64,000 nt of DNA. Source: Xanthomonas boreopolis (GTDB lineage Bacteria; Pseudomonadota; Gammaproteobacteria; Xanthomonadales; Xanthomonadaceae). The translations under genes were made by a program, and so were the position numbers. The stretch spans positions 1-64,000 of the forward strand of contig BNBA01000011.1 of NCBI GenBank assembly GCA_014654535.1, in the 5' to 3' direction. A model generated the notes under the pieces. It saw nothing but the letters and a program-made list of their open reading frames with translations, was not told the origin of the DNA and made no database searches. Positions 7,541-17,775 of the stretch are shown one piece after another (within the stretch, counting starts at the first letter, position 1; each line of letters starts with the position of its first letter).

Positions 7541-9475
7541 TCATGGCGCGGCATTCCATTGCATGTCGTTGCGCAGGCGGTGGCTGTCGCCGACGCGGCG
7601 AGTGTAGCCGACGCGATCGAAGAACTCCAAAATCTGGATGCTGCGCTTGCGCCCGAGGCCGATGGCATCGCGGAAGAGCGCGGCTTCGACCGCGCCGTGG
7701 GTCCTGGCCAGTGCGCCCAGCGTGCCTGCCAGCTCGGCGATGCGCTGCGGGTGATAGAACAGGTCGGATACCACCTGGAACACCTCGCCGCGCGCGGCCG
7801 CGTGCCTCAGCGTGGCGCGTACGAGTTCCTCGTCCGCGCCGGTCTGCGCGGCGAGCGTGCGCACCCAGGGCGGATCGAAGCCGCCGGCAGACAGCAGCGG
7901 CAGCAGCTCAGGCAACAGTGCCCGTTCGCGTTCCGGCAATGGCGTGTCGTGGCCGGGCAGGTGCCACCAGGCGCCGTTGCGCTGGATCCGCCCGTTCGCC
8001 TGCAATTCGTGCAGGAGCGCCTGCCACAGGGCCGGGGCCAGCCCGGGCAGGGTGCTGCGCTGCAGACGCCCGCTGTCGACGCCCGGTTCGTCCGGCCGCC
8101 GCTGGTGCCAGGTGCGCAGGGATTCCAGCACCTGGCCGCAGAGCGCCTGCCAATGCGTCAGGAGGATCGCGTGGCCATCGTCGCGGCCTTCGACATGCCG
8201 CGCATCGGCCGGCAGGACGATGCGCTGGGCCGGCAGGCGGCAATGGCGCGCGAGCGCGGCCATGGACAGGCCGAGCGGCGATTGCCGCAACAAGGCTTCG
8301 ATGCCGTCGCCCGCCGCCAACCGTTCCAGCGCCGCCAGCCAGGCGAGCCGGGCCGGGCTGCGGCGTCGGCGCTGCGGCGGATCGGTGTCGAGCACCACGC
8401 CGCCGCCGAGGGTGGCCGTCGCGCCGGCGTTGCGCACGATGAAGCGGTCGCCGGTCATCGCGCACACGGGCGCGTCGAACACCAGTTGCACGAGCATGCT
8501 GCGCGTTCCGCCGGGCGATGCCTGGCCGCCGTCGAGTACCACGGCATGCGCCAGCCGATGCATCGTGCCCCAGTGCACGTGCAGCGGGGTCCAGTCGCGC
8601 AGGGGCGGCGCATCGGCGTCCAGGTGCAGGCGCACGTCCACGCGCGGGCTGGGAAGGAAGGCGCGCGGATCGGCGATCCAGTCGCCGCGCGATATCGCAT
8701 CGCGCCCGATCGATGCCAGGTTGAGCGCGCAACGTTGTCCGGCCTCGGCGGCGGCGGCGGCACGGTTCTGCGCATGGATGCTGCGGATGCGCACGGCGAT
8801 GCCTTGCGGCATCAGGCGCAGGTTGGCGCCGACCTCGGCGCGGCCGCCATGCACGGGGCCGGCCACCATGGTGCCGTGTCCCGGCAGCGTGAACACGCGG
8901 TCGATCGGCAGCCGGAACAATTCCTCGTGCGCGGAGGCGCCTTGCCTGCCGGCCGCGCCGGCGGCTTGCGCATGCAGGTACGCACGCAGCGCGGCGATGC
9001 CGGCGTCGGCCGGAGCGGTGCTGTCGCAGGCGAAGCTCGGCGCATCCCGCAACGGCGTGCCGGCCAGCAGGGCAGCGACCTGCGCCTGCACTTCGGCCAA
9101 CCGCGCCGCGTCCACCCGGTCGACCTTGGTCAGCGCGATCGCGCCGCGTTCCACGCCCAGCCATGCGAGGATCGCGAGGTGCTCGCGGGTCTGCGGCATC
9201 ACGCCATCGTCGGCGGCGATGACCAACAGCGCGAAATCGATGCCGGTGGCGCCGGCGACCATCGTGTGCACGAAACGCTCGTGGCCGGGCACGTCGACGA
9301 ACCCGAGCATCTCGCCGGCGGCGGCGTCGCCCTCGAGCGGCACGTAGGCGTAGCCGAGTTCGATGGAGATGCCGCGCGCCTTCTCTTCCTTCAGGCGGTC
9401 GGTGTCGATGCCGGTGAGCGCGCGGACCAGGCGGGTCTTGCCGTGGTCGATATGGCCGGCCGTGCCGACGATCAT
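7541..9475 (-). CDS. selB: Selenocysteine-specific elongation factor
   Basis: This 644-residue translation factor carries Sec-tRNA to ribosomes paused at a UGA with a SECIS hairpin. An EF-Tu-like GTPase domain comes first: GHIDHGKT at residues 7-14, DVPGHE at 61-66 and the guanine-specificity motif LTKVD near residue 118. Beta-barrel domains follow, then about 250 residues of winged-helix repeats that bind SECIS RNA. The length is close to E. coli SelB (614). The start overlaps the selA stop as ATGA at 9472-9475, so the two are translationally coupled. A long frame continues upstream but is only the selA gene read out of phase. Confidence 0.95.
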   Translation of the reverse strand: MIVGTAGHIDHGKTRLVRALTGIDTDRLKEEKARGISIELGYAYVPLEGDAAAGEMLGFVDVPGHERFVHTMVAGATGIDFALLVIAADDGVMPQTREHLAILAWLGVERGAIALTKVDRVDAARLAEVQAQVAALLAGTPLRDAPSFACDSTAPADAGIAALRAYLHAQAAGAAGRQGASAHEELFRLPIDRVFTLPGHGTMVAGPVHGGRAEVGANLRLMPQGIAVRIRSIHAQNRAAAAAEAGQRCALNLASIGRDAISRGDWIADPRAFLPSPRVDVRLHLDADAPPLRDWTPLHVHWGTMHRLAHAVVLDGGQASPGGTRSMLVQLVFDAPVCAMTGDRFIVRNAGATATLGGGVVLDTDPPQRRRRSPARLAWLAALERLAAGDGIEALLRQSPLGLSMAALARHCRLPAQRIVLPADARHVEGRDDGHAILLTHWQALCGQVLESLRTWHQRRPDEPGVDSGRLQRSTLPGLAPALWQALLHELQANGRIQRNGAWWHLPGHDTPLPERERALLPELLPLLSAGGFDPPWVRTLAAQTGADEELVRATLRHAAARGEVFQVVSDLFYHPQRIAELAGTLGALARTHGAVEAALFRDAIGLGRKRSIQILEFFDRVGYTRRVGDSHRLRNDMQWNAAP

Positions 9476-10896
9476 CCGCGCAGCTCGTGGAGTTGCGCGA
9501 GGAACGCGGCTTCGTCCCCGGGTTCCAGGCAGCGCAGGTCCAGCCACAGCGCATCGTCGGCGACGCGGCCCAACACGGGGCGCGGCAATGCGCGCAGGCG
9601 CCTGGCCAGGCGGTCCAGGCCGCCGCGCTTCGCGCCGGCCGGCTGGATCCGGAAGCCGGCGCTGGGCAGGCGCGCTTCGGGCTGCGCGCCGCTGCCGACC
9701 TGGCTGTGCGGCGATGCCGGTTCGACGCGGTAGGCCGGCGCCAGCGCCTGCTGCAGCGGCGCGAGCAGGCGCTGCGCCTGCTCGCGCATCGCTTCGGGCG
9801 GGCGGGCGAGCGCGCGCAGGGTCGGCAGGCGCCGCGCCAGCAGTTCCGGCTCGCGGTACAGGGCGAGCACCGCTTCGAGCGCGGCCAGTCCCATCTTGTC
9901 CATGCGCAGCGCGCGCTTGAGCGGATTGCGGTTGATGCGCGCGATCAGGTCGGCGCGACCGGCCAGGATGCCGGCCTGAGGGCCGCCGAGCAGCTTGTCG
10001 CCGCTGAAGGCCACCAGGTCGGCGCCAGCGGCCAGGGTTTCCTGCACGGTGGGTTCGTGCGGCAGGTCCCATGCTTCCAGGTCGCAGAGGCTGCCGCTGC
10101 CCAGGTCGACGGCCAGCGGCAGCGCGTGCCGGCGTGCCAGTTCCGCCAACTGCGGGACCTCGACCTTGGCGGTGAAACCGGTGATGGCGTAATTGCTCGC
10201 ATGCACCTGCATCAGCAACGCGGTGCGCGGGCCGATCGCGTTGGCGTAGTCGCCCGGGTGCGTGCGGTTGGTGGTGCCGACTTCCACCAGCCGCGCGCCG
10301 GCGCTGCGCATCACGTCGGGGATGCGGAAGGCGCCGCCGATCTCGACCAGTTCGCCGCGCGAGACCACCACCTCGCGGCGGTTGGCGAGCGTGTTGAGCA
10401 TCAGCAGGACCGCCGCCGCGTTGTTGTTGACCACGCAGGCGGCTTCCGCGCCGGTGAGTTCGCGTACCAGGGCCTGGACGTGCGCATCGCGTTCGCCGCG
10501 ACGGCCGCGATCGAGGTCGAACTCCAGGTCGACCGGCGACGCCATCGCCCGCACCACCGCTTGCACTGCGGTTTCCGGCAGCAGGGCGCGGCCGAGATTG
10601 GTGTGCAGCACGGTGCCGGTCAGGTTGAATACCGGTTGCAGCCGCTGGCGGTCCTCCTGGCGGATCGCGTCTTCGAGCGCCATCGCCACGGCCGCGTCCT
10701 GCAAGGCGTCGTCCAGCGCATCGCGCGAAAGTCCGCCCAGCGCGATGCGCTCGCGCAGGGCCTGCAGGCGGATCCGCAGCAGCCGGGCGATGCGCGAGCG
10801 GCCATGCCGTTCCAGCAGGGGCGCGAGTTGCGCGCTGCGCAGCAAGCGGTCGAGCGAGGGCAGGGCGTCGGCCGATGCCGGTTCGGCACGCTGCAT
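9472..10896 (-). CDS. selA: L-seryl-tRNA(Sec) selenium transferase
   Basis: The 474-residue PLP enzyme converts Ser-tRNA(Sec) to Sec-tRNA(Sec) with selenophosphate. The PLP lysine is Lys301 in [13 protein letters not shown], near the expected position of Lys295 in E. coli. Upstream, [12 protein letters not shown] and [12 protein letters not shown] are conserved SelA segments. The start chosen at 10896 lies five bases from the fdhE stop. An in-frame ATG at 10911 overlaps the fdhE end and would add five residues. The stop overlaps selB. Together with selB, selC and selD it gives a complete decoding set. Confidence 0.95.
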   Translation of the reverse strand: MQRAEPASADALPSLDRLLRSAQLAPLLERHGRSRIARLLRIRLQALRERIALGGLSRDALDDALQDAAVAMALEDAIRQEDRQRLQPVFNLTGTVLHTNLGRALLPETAVQAVVRAMASPVDLEFDLDRGRRGERDAHVQALVRELTGAEAACVVNNNAAAVLLMLNTLANRREVVVSRGELVEIGGAFRIPDVMRSAGARLVEVGTTNRTHPGDYANAIGPRTALLMQVHASNYAITGFTAKVEVPQLAELARRHALPLAVDLGSGSLCDLEAWDLPHEPTVQETLAAGADLVAFSGDKLLGGPQAGILAGRADLIARINRNPLKRALRMDKMGLAALEAVLALYREPELLARRLPTLRALARPPEAMREQAQRLLAPLQQALAPAYRVEPASPHSQVGSGAQPEARLPSAGFRIQPAGAKRGGLDRLARRLRALPRPVLGRVADDALWLDLRCLEPGDEAAFLAQLHELRG

Positions 10897-10900
10897 CGGC

Positions 10901-11890
10901 TCAATCCCCATCCGCCTGCCACAGCAAGGGGTTCTGGCTGGCGCGCTCGTAGCCCTGTTCGCCGAGCAGCAGGTCCAGCGCCAGCGTGCCGAGGTCGTCG
11001 GCGACCGGCTCCACCTGCGGGTCCTTCTCCAGGTACAGGATCTTGCGATACCCGTGGCAGCGTTCGCAGGTCTCGGCGCGCACGGCGGCGTCCTTGGCCG
11101 TATCGGCAGGATCATCGATGCCGGCCAGCGAGGGGTACGCGATGTCCTTGCCCGCGGCGCCGCAGCGGCTGCATTGCACGCGTACGTAGTGCCATTGGCA
11201 GGCGCACAGCGCACAGTACAGGTAACGGTAGGAGGCATGGGGCGCCTGCGCATGCACGAGGCTGGCGACTGGTGCGGTGCCGCACAGCGGGCACAGGCCG
11301 GGGGCATCCGCCATCGGGGCAAGCTCGCCGGTCCCGTAGGCCAGGCCCAACGCGACCCAGTACACCTGCAGTGCCGCCATCACGAAGGGGGCGGTGCCGG
11401 CTTCCACCGGGGGAGCGCCCGGCACGTCGAGCAAGGCATCGGCCTGGGCCTCGATCCAGGCATCCTGGGCGGCGGCCAACTGCTCCAGGATCGCCTTCGC
11501 CTGCGCCGGGAAGGCTTCATGCCCGGCGCAGTGGGTGCACAACTCGCGCAGGAGCGTGCGCCAATATCCGTCGCGCGCGAGGCTGGCGGCATGCAGCGGC
11601 GGCATGCCGGCACCGGCGGCACCGGCGGCGCCGTTGCGCCGCTGCGACGCGGCGGCGGCCTGCAGGCCGGCGAGCCGTTCGGGCGCGATCCGCGCAAGCG
11701 CGGCGTGCTGCGCATCGACCAGCGCGGCGAGCAGTTGCAGGTAGCCGGAGATCGGGCTGGCGGACGCCAGGACGCGCAGTCGGTCGGCGCGCGCCGCGAA
11801 CAGGCGATCGCGGTCGGCGAGGATGATGCGGGGAATATCGCGCTGCGCGAGCGTTTCGATCTGGCCGGGTTCGAGGATGCGTTGGGCCAT
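10901..11890 (-). CDS. fdhE: Formate dehydrogenase accessory protein FdhE
   Basis: The 329-residue cytosolic protein has the four-cysteine-motif C-terminal half of FdhE: CPLCGTAPVAS, then CALCACQWHYVRVQCSRCG, then ETCERCHGYRK. These form rubredoxin-like iron sites that bind the catalytic subunit of respiratory formate dehydrogenase and are needed for its activity. The last Cys-free segment, DDLGTLALDLLL, is also typical. The gene lies between fdoI and selA, in the same direction, and almost touches selA. FdhD, the sulfur transferase also needed for these enzymes, is not in this window. Confidence 0.93.
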   Translation of the reverse strand: MAQRILEPGQIETLAQRDIPRIILADRDRLFAARADRLRVLASASPISGYLQLLAALVDAQHAALARIAPERLAGLQAAAASQRRNGAAGAAGAGMPPLHAASLARDGYWRTLLRELCTHCAGHEAFPAQAKAILEQLAAAQDAWIEAQADALLDVPGAPPVEAGTAPFVMAALQVYWVALGLAYGTGELAPMADAPGLCPLCGTAPVASLVHAQAPHASYRYLYCALCACQWHYVRVQCSRCGAAGKDIAYPSLAGIDDPADTAKDAAVRAETCERCHGYRKILYLEKDPQVEPVADDLGTLALDLLLGEQGYERASQNPLLWQADGD

Positions 11891-12001
11891 GGCGATGCCG
11901 GTGGGCTAGCTGCCCGGTATCGTCGCCGTTGTCGGTGGTCGAGTCCAGTGTGGTGCGGCGACGGGTGCGTTCCGGAGCTGGGAACGCTGGAGTGCCTTTG
12001 T

Positions 12002-12061
12002 GGGAGGGACTTCAGTCCCGGCGGGCTTCATCGGCCCATTGTCGGGACTGAAGTCCCTCCC
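12002..12061. repeat. REP-like inverted pair between fdoI and fdhE
   Basis: GGGAGGGACTTCAGTCCCG at 12002-12020 and its exact 19-nt reverse complement at 12043-12061 enclose 22 nt. Each arm is itself palindromic around GGGACTTCAGTCCC. The core resembles the repeats at 6149-6217 and 33941-34008. It may attenuate transcription between the structural and the sel genes. Confidence 0.75.
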
Positions 12062-12096
12062 GCAGAAAAATGCCTGATCCAGGCCAGGATGCTTTG

Positions 12097-12131
12097 CCGA
12101 ATCCCGAATCCCGAATCCCGAATCCCGAATC
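12097..12131. repeat. Five tandem CCGAATC heptamers
   Basis: The 7-nt unit CCGAATC is repeated five times without interruption directly downstream of the fdoI stop. The short unit and lack of spacers exclude a CRISPR. It is a simple tandem repeat that may vary in copy number by slippage. Confidence 0.85.
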
Positions 12132-12134
12132 CGG

Positions 12135-12782
12135 CTACTCCTTCGGCCGCTGCCCGCTCAACACCTGGCGGAACCACGCTCGATGGTGCTTGTGGGCCCA
12201 GCCGTAGCTAACCTTGCCGCGGGTCATGGCCTTGACCGAACCCTTCACCCAGATCGCCGCGTAGATGTGCACCACGATCGCGCAGACCAGGACCAGGCCG
12301 AACAAGGCATGCACGACGACCGAGAAGCGGATCACGCCGATCGGGAAGTAATGGCTGAAGTAGGCGCGCCAGATCACCAGTCCCGACAGCAGCAGCGCCA
12401 GCAGGCAGCCGACGATGCTCCAGAACAGCAGCTTCTGGCCGGCATTGAAGCGGCCCACCGGCGGCAGCTTGTCGTCCTCGTTGCGCAGCACGTGGCGCAT
12501 GCCGCGCAACCAGCTCCGGTCGTCGCGGTCGAGCAGGTTGTCGCGCCACATGCGCGCGGCCAGCAAGGCGAACGCGACCACCATGACCAGGCCGATGAAG
12601 GGATGCAGGATCCGCGTCCACGGGCCGCCGCCGAACAGCGCGCTCAGCGGAAACAGGGCCGGGTGGAACAGGGCCAGTCCGGACAGCGCGACCAGCACGA
12701 AGCTGATCGCGACGATCCAGTGGTTGATCCGGGTCGGGGCCCGGTAGCGGACGATCTCGTTGTCGCCAGGCGCATGGCTCAT
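12135..12782 (-). CDS. fdoI: Formate dehydrogenase cytochrome b subunit (gamma)
   Basis: The 215-residue membrane protein has four hydrophobic segments, beginning with [17 protein letters not shown], where His is a likely haem ligand. Later segments include [21 protein letters not shown] and [20 protein letters not shown]. It resembles E. coli FdnI/FdoI (about 211-217 residues), which hold two b haems and pass formate electrons to quinone in the inner membrane. The start ATG overlaps the fdoH stop (ATGA, 12779-12782), and AGGAGGAAC precedes it. Confidence 0.93.
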   Translation of the reverse strand: MSHAPGDNEIVRYRAPTRINHWIVAISFVLVALSGLALFHPALFPLSALFGGGPWTRILHPFIGLVMVVAFALLAARMWRDNLLDRDDRSWLRGMRHVLRNEDDKLPPVGRFNAGQKLLFWSIVGCLLALLLSGLVIWRAYFSHYFPIGVIRFSVVVHALFGLVLVCAIVVHIYAAIWVKGSVKAMTRGKVSYGWAHKHHRAWFRQVLSGQRPKE

Positions 12783-13711
12783 GGCCGTTCCTCCTCGTTG
12801 GCGGTCCCGGCGCGGATCTTCTCCGCCTCGCGCTCGGCGGCCTTCTCTTCGTCCTCGTCGACGGTGTTCGGGCCGACGCCGATGTAGTGCAGGAAGCCGG
12901 CGAACGCGGTGGCGGCGATCGCGAACAGGCCCAGCGGCTTGGCCGCACCCTTCCACAGCGACACCATCGGGCTGATGTGCGGGTCCTTGGGCAGGTCGCT
13001 GTACAGCTGCGGCTGGTCGGCATGCTGCAGCACGTACATCACGTGGGTGCCGCCGACGCCGGCCGGATCGTACAGGCCGGCGTTCTGGTAGCCGCGCGAC
13101 TTCAGGTCCTCGATGCGCTCGGCGGCGTGCTGGGTCATCGCCTCCTTGCTGCCGAAGGTGATCGCGCCGGTCGGGCAGGTCTTCACGCAGGCCGGTTCCA
13201 TCCCGACCGCGACCCGGTCCGAGCACAGCGTGCACTTGTAGGCCTTCTTGTCCTTCTTCGAGATGCGCGGCACGTCGAACGGGCAGCCGGTGACGCAGTA
13301 GCCGCAGCCGATGCAGTTCTCCTCGTGGAAATCGACGATGCCGTTGGCGTACTGCACGATCGCGCCGGGCGAAGGGCAGGCCTTCAGGCAGCCGGGGTCG
13401 GAGCAGTGCATGCATCCGTCCTTGCGGATCAGCCATTCCAGGTTGCCGTTGGCGTCCTCGTACTCGTCGAACTTCATCACCGTCCACGACTGATCGCTCA
13501 GGTCGGGCGGGTTGTCGTAGCTGCCGGTGCAGTTGCCCACCTCGTCGCGCAGGTCGTTCCACTCCATGCAGGCGACCTGGCAGGCCTTGCAGCCGATGCA
13601 CTTGCTGACGTCGATCAGCTTGGCGACCTGGCCAGTGTGCGCGCCACGCGCCTCCGGCGAGGGCGTGGTGGTGGCCGAGCGGCGGATGATGTCCAGCGAT
13701 TGCAGTGACAT
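12779..13711 (-). CDS. fdoH: Formate dehydrogenase iron-sulfur subunit (beta)
   Basis: The 310-residue protein carries four groups of cysteines for four [4Fe-4S] clusters: [14 protein letters not shown] near residue 37, [34 protein letters not shown], and [22 protein letters not shown] single C-terminal membrane helix ([20 protein letters not shown]) precedes a charged tail, as in E. coli FdoH, placing the cluster domain in the periplasm. It conducts electrons from the FdoG active site to the cytochrome subunit. The start follows TAGGAG, which includes the fdoG stop, so the gap is ten bases. The stop overlaps fdoI. Confidence 0.95.
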   Translation of the reverse strand: MSLQSLDIIRRSATTTPSPEARGAHTGQVAKLIDVSKCIGCKACQVACMEWNDLRDEVGNCTGSYDNPPDLSDQSWTVMKFDEYEDANGNLEWLIRKDGCMHCSDPGCLKACPSPGAIVQYANGIVDFHEENCIGCGYCVTGCPFDVPRISKKDKKAYKCTLCSDRVAVGMEPACVKTCPTGAITFGSKEAMTQHAAERIEDLKSRGYQNAGLYDPAGVGGTHVMYVLQHADQPQLYSDLPKDPHISPMVSLWKGAAKPLGLFAIAATAFAGFLHYIGVGPNTVDEDEEKAAEREAEKIRAGTANEEERP

Positions 13712-13721
13712 GGTTCGTCTC

Positions 13722-16700
13722 CTACGCCTTCTCGACCTTGACCAGGATGCACTTGGACTCGGGCGTCTGCGAGTTGCCGTCGCCGATCGCGTTGGTCAGC
13801 GCGTTGGCGATGTAGCCGGGCTTGGCCGCGCCGAGGAAGCCCCAGTGGATCGGCACGCCGACCTGGTGCACGGTCCTGCCGTCGATCTGCAGGGCCTTGA
13901 TGCGCTTGGTCACCATCGCCACCGCCTCGATGTGCCCGCGCTTGGAACTGACGCGGACGCGGCTGCCGTTGGCGATGCCCAGTTCGTCGGCCAACGCCGT
14001 GCCGATCTCCACGAACTGCTCGGGCTGGATGATCGCGTTGAGCCTGCCGTGCTTGGTCCAGAAGTGGAAATGCTCGGTGAGGCGGTAGGTGGTCGCCACG
14101 TGCGGGAACTCGTCCGGCGAGCCGATCTGGGCGCGGTCGCTGGCGAACACGCGCGCGGCCGGGTTGTTCAGCGCCAGCGGCTGTGCCGGGCTCAGCGGGT
14201 TCTTCGCCAGCGGCGTGTCGAACGGTTCGTAGTGCTCGGGGAACGGACCTTCGGCCATGCCGCCCTTGGCGAAGAAGCGGGCGATGCCTTCCGGGTTCAT
14301 GATGAACGGGCCCATGCCGTTGGCCGGGTCTTCGTCGGCCTTGTAGTCCGGCACATCCACGCCGCTCCAGCTCTTGCCGTTCCAGGCGATCAGCGTGCGC
14401 TTCGGATCGAACGGCTTGCCGGCCGGGTCGCAGGACGCGCGGTTGTACATCACGCGCCGATTGGCCGGCCACGCCCAGGCCCAGCCGATGGTGTTGCCGA
14501 TGCCGGAAGGATCGCTGTTGTCGCGCCGCGCCATCATGTTGCCGGTCGGACCCCAGGCGCCCACGTAGATCCAGCAGCCGCACGCGGTGCTGCCGTCGTC
14601 GCGCAGTTCGCCGAAGGCGGCCAGCTGCTCGCCGGCCTTGCGCACCAGCTTGGTCGGGTCCTTGGGGTCGTACACGTCCGCCAGCGCCTTGCCGTTGTAC
14701 TCCATCGCCAGTTCCTCCGGCGTCGGCAGCTCCGGGTTGGCGTACTTCCAGGCCAGGTCGCGCACCGGGTCCCACCAGGCGCCGCCTTCCTTCTCGTACA
14801 GGGCCTTGATGCGGTGGAACAGCTCGGACATGATCTCGATGTCGCTGCGCGCCTCGCCCGGCGGCTTGGCGCCCTTCCAGTGCCACTGCAGCCAGCGCGA
14901 GGAGTTGACCACCGCGCCGTTCTCCTCGGCGAAGGACGTGGTGGGCAGGCGGAACACCTCGGTCTGGATCTTGCCCGGGTCCACGTCGTTCAGCGCGCCG
15001 TGGTTCTGCCAGAACGCGATGGTCTCGGTTTCCAGCGGGTCCATGCTGACCATGAACTTCAGCTTGGAGAACGCGCTGATCAGCTTGCCCTTGTTCGGCG
15101 CGGAGGCCAGCGGGTTGAAGCCCTGGCAGATGTAGCCGTTCATCTTGCCCTGGTCCATCAGCTCGTAGGCCTGCAGCATGTCGTACGGCTTGTCGAGCTT
15201 GGGCAGGTAGTCGAAGCACCAGTCGTTGTCGGCGGTGGCCGCGTCGCCCCACCACGACTTCATCAGGCTGACGTGGAACTTGGGATAGTTCTGCCAGAAC
15301 GACATCTGGTTGGGTCGCAGCGGCTTCTGCGTGCGCTTGGCGATGTAGGCCTGGTAATCCTGCTCGTCCTGCTTCGGCAGGCTGAGATAGCCCGGCAGCA
15401 GGTCGGACATCAACCCGATGTCGGTCAGGCCCTGGATGTTGGAGTGCCCGCGCAGCGCGTTCATGCCGCCGCCGGCCACGCCGATGTTGCCCAGCAGCAG
15501 CTGCACCATGGTGCCGGCGCGGACGTTCTGCGCGCCGACCGAATGCTGCGTCCAGCCCAGCGCGTACAGGATCGTCATCGCCCGATCCTTGCTGGCGGTG
15601 GAGGCGATCATGTCCCAGATCTGCCGGATCTTGTCGGCGGGCGTGCCGCAGATGCGCTCGACCATCTCCACGGTGTAGCGCGCGTAATGCTGCTTGAGCA
15701 GGTTGTAGACGCAACGCGGGTCCTTCAGCGTCGGGTCGGTGCGGACGTAGCCGTCGTCGCCGTACGCGTAGTCCCAGCTGGAACGGTCGTAGCTGCGGGT
15801 CTGCTCGTTGTAGCCCGAGTACAGGCCGTCCTTGAAGGCGAACTCGTCCTTCACCAGGAACGGCATGTCGGTGTAGTTCAGCACGTACTCGTGCTGGATC
15901 CGGTCCTCGGCGAGCAGGTAGTTGATCAATCCGCCCAGGAACACGATGTCGGTGCCGGTGCGGATCGGCGCGTACACGTCGGCCACCGCGGCCGAGCGGT
16001 TGAAGCGCGGGTCGACCACGATCAGGCGCGCCTTGTTGTGCGCCTTGGCCTCGGTCACCCATTTGAAGCCGCACGGGTGCGCCTCGGCGGCGTTGCCGCC
16101 CATGATCAGGATCAGGTCGGCATTCTTGATGTCGACCCAGTGATTCGTCATCGCACCTCGGCCAAGCGTCGGGGCAAGACCTGCCACCGTCGGACCGTGT
16201 CAGACACGCGCCTGGTTGTCGAACGCGAGCATCCCGAGGGAACGGACGACCTTGTGGGTCAGCACGGCGGTTTCGTTGCTGGTCGCCGAGGCGGCCAGCA
16301 TGCCGGTGGTCAGCCAGCGGTTGACCGTCTGGCCGGCCTCGTTCTTCTGCACGAAGTTGGCGTCGCGGTCGGCCTTCATCAGCCGCGCGATGCGGTCCAG
16401 CGCGTCGTCCCAGGACAGCCGCTGCCACTTGTCCGAACCCGGCGCGCGGTATTCGGGATAGAGCAGGCGCGACTTGCTGTGGATGATGTCGACCAGGCCG
16501 GCGCCCTTCGGGCACAGCGTGCCGCGGTTGACCGGGTGGTCGGGGTCGCCCTCGATGTGGAAGATGCTCGCTTCCGCGTTCTTGGCGCCGTCGCCCAGCC
16601 CGTACATCAGGATGCCGCAGGCGACCGAGCAATAGGTGCAGGTGTTGCGGGTCTCGGTCGCGCGGGCCAGCTTGTACTGGCGCACCTCCGCGAGCGCTAC

Positions 16701-16790
16701 CCCGGGCGCGAAGCCCATCAGAGCCAGGCTGGAACCCACCAGGGTCGTCCCGGTGACTTTCAGGAACTGGCGGCGACTCAACGTGGTCAT
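13722..16790 (-). CDS. fdoG: Selenocysteine-containing formate dehydrogenase major subunit, one UGA read as Sec197
   Basis: This 1022-residue molybdopterin enzyme oxidises formate to CO2 in the periplasm. The start at 16790 (after GGAG) gives a Tat signal, [10 protein letters not shown], at residues 5-14. A [4Fe-4S] site follows: Cys51, Cys54, Cys58 and Cys93. The in-frame UGA at 16200-16202 follows QARV and is followed by [10 protein letters not shown], exactly the context of Sec196 in E. coli FdnG. Reading stops there unless the codon is decoded, so a naive call gives two genes of 196 and about 825 codons. After it, [13 protein letters not shown] and [12 protein letters not shown] are typical FdnG/FdoG sequences. 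It is the first gene of the fdo-fdhE-sel run. A frame in another phase covering much of the gene is an artefact. Confidence 0.95.
16170..16202 (-). promoter_or_regulatory. Bacterial SECIS element with its UGA codon
   Basis: Ten nucleotides after the UGA (16200-16202), the mRNA can form CGG-U-GGCA / loop GGUCU / UGCC-CCG, that is 16189-16182 paired with 16176-16170, with U16186 bulged. A GGUCU-type apical loop and a single bulged U in the upper stem are the features SelB recognises in E. coli fdhF. The loop is at 16177-16181. Confidence 0.85.
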
Positions 16791-17063
16791 GCCGTTCTCC
16801 TCCCCGCCTTCATGAAGACGCCAGAAGGGCAGTGCCGCTTCGTGGCATCGCTCGCCGAAGCCGTCCGCTCCCGTGGCGGTGGATGCCACGCGGACGGCCC
16901 CGGTCTACCGGCGCCTTATAGCACACCCATGTAAGCGCGGCGTTGCGCCGGCGCGGCCTGGGCCGGCCGCGCCGGGCCCCATGGCGGCCGAAGCGCTTGC
17001 CGCGGAGACAGGGGCAGGCGGTGGCAGCCGTTATGATGTGGCGCAGTTTCCACGGATGCCGCC
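16791..17063. other. Divergent promoter region between fdoG and a rhomboid gene
   Basis: These 273 bases hold no supported gene. On the minus strand a TGCTATAAG sequence near 16915-16923 could be an extended -10 box for the fdo operon, leaving a leader of about 120 nt. On the plus strand GTTATGATG near 17030 is a weak -10 for the rhomboid gene. A GC-rich palindrome (GCGGCCTGGGCCGGCCGC) lies around 16950-16970. Confidence 0.35.
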
Positions 17064-17714
17064 ATGTTCCCCCGACTGCCCACCGTCACCAAAGCGTTGC
17101 TGATCGCCAACGGCCTGCTGTTCCTGCTGCAATGGGCATTGGGGGACGGCACGTTCGCGCCGCTGATGCTGTGGCCGGTGGGCGAGGCCGGTTTCGACCC
17201 GTTCTCGCCCGGGCAGAACTTCCAGGTCTGGCAGCTGCTGACCTACGGCTTCCTGCACGGCAGCTTCTCGCACCTGTTCTTCAACATGCTGGCGCTTTTC
17301 ATGTTCGGCGCCCCGTTGGAACAGACCTGGGGCGAGAAGCGCTTCCTGGCCTATTACCTGGTCTGCGTGGCCGGTGCCGGCCTGTGCCAGCTGCTGGTGG
17401 GCTGGCTGGCCGGCAGCGACATGCCGGTGCTGGGCGCGTCCGGCGGCGTGTTCGGCCTGCTGCTGGCCTACGGCATGCTGTTCCCGAACCAGCGGGTGAT
17501 GCTGCTGTTCCCGCCGATCCCGATGAAGGCTCGTACTTTCGTGATCGTGTTCGGCGCGATCGAGCTGTTGTTGGGCTTCACCGGCTGGCAACCGGGCGTG
17601 GCGCACTTCGCGCACCTGGGCGGCATGCTGTTCGGCTGGCTGCTGATCCGCTACTGGCGGGGCCAGCCGCCCTTCGGCGGCAAGCGCAAGCCACCGATGC
17701 GGATCGTCCGCTAG
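17064..17714 (+). CDS. Rhomboid-family intramembrane serine protease
   Basis: The 216-residue protein has six hydrophobic segments. The nucleophile is Ser126 in GASGGVFG and the catalytic His184 in VAHFAHLGG, so the Ser-His dyad of GlpG-like rhomboids is intact. HGSFSHLFFNMLALFMFG in the L1/TM2 region is also conserved. It would cleave membrane-anchored substrates in the inner membrane; the substrate is unknown. It stands alone, divergent from the formate dehydrogenase operon, and ends at a strong two-way terminator. A second, longer rhomboid lies at 34626-36080. Confidence 0.9.
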   Translation: MFPRLPTVTKALLIANGLLFLLQWALGDGTFAPLMLWPVGEAGFDPFSPGQNFQVWQLLTYGFLHGSFSHLFFNMLALFMFGAPLEQTWGEKRFLAYYLVCVAGAGLCQLLVGWLAGSDMPVLGASGGVFGLLLAYGMLFPNQRVMLLFPPIPMKARTFVIVFGAIELLLGFTGWQPGVAHFAHLGGMLFGWLLIRYWRGQPPFGGKRKPPMRIVR

Positions 17715-17725
17715 ACACTTAAATA

Positions 17726-17755
17726 AAGAAGGGGCGCGATTCCGCGCCCCTTCTT
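17726..17755. terminator. Bidirectional terminator
   Basis: A perfect 13-bp stem (17726-17738 with 17743-17755, AAGAAGGGGCGCG type) has a 4-nt loop, with an A-rich left flank and T-rich right flank. It separates the convergent rhomboid and M13 peptidase genes. Confidence 0.9.
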
Positions 17756-17775
17756 GCTTGCCCGTCCCGGACCGG

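Noticed and set aside
6290-9733. A plus-strand open frame of about 1,150 codons opposite selD, selC and selB
   Set aside because: It is a GC-rich shadow: its translation is low-complexity His/Arg/Gln/Ala, it crosses the tRNA gene, and the minus-strand genes are clearly real.
12097-12131. A CRISPR-like array
   Set aside because: The unit is 7 nt with no spacers, and no cas genes are present.
16200-16202. fdoG as two genes or a pseudogene with a nonsense mutation
   Set aside because: The UGA has the exact Sec context, a SECIS-like hairpin follows it, and the full Sec decoding set is encoded downstream.
13615-16632. Minus-strand frame of about 1,000 codons over fdoG in another phase
   Set aside because: It is out of phase with the molybdopterin enzyme, and its translation has a composition typical of a shifted high-GC frame.
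13527-16934. Plus-strand open frame of 1,135 codons opposite fdoG
   Set aside because: Antisense shadow of a conserved gene, with no recognisable domain.
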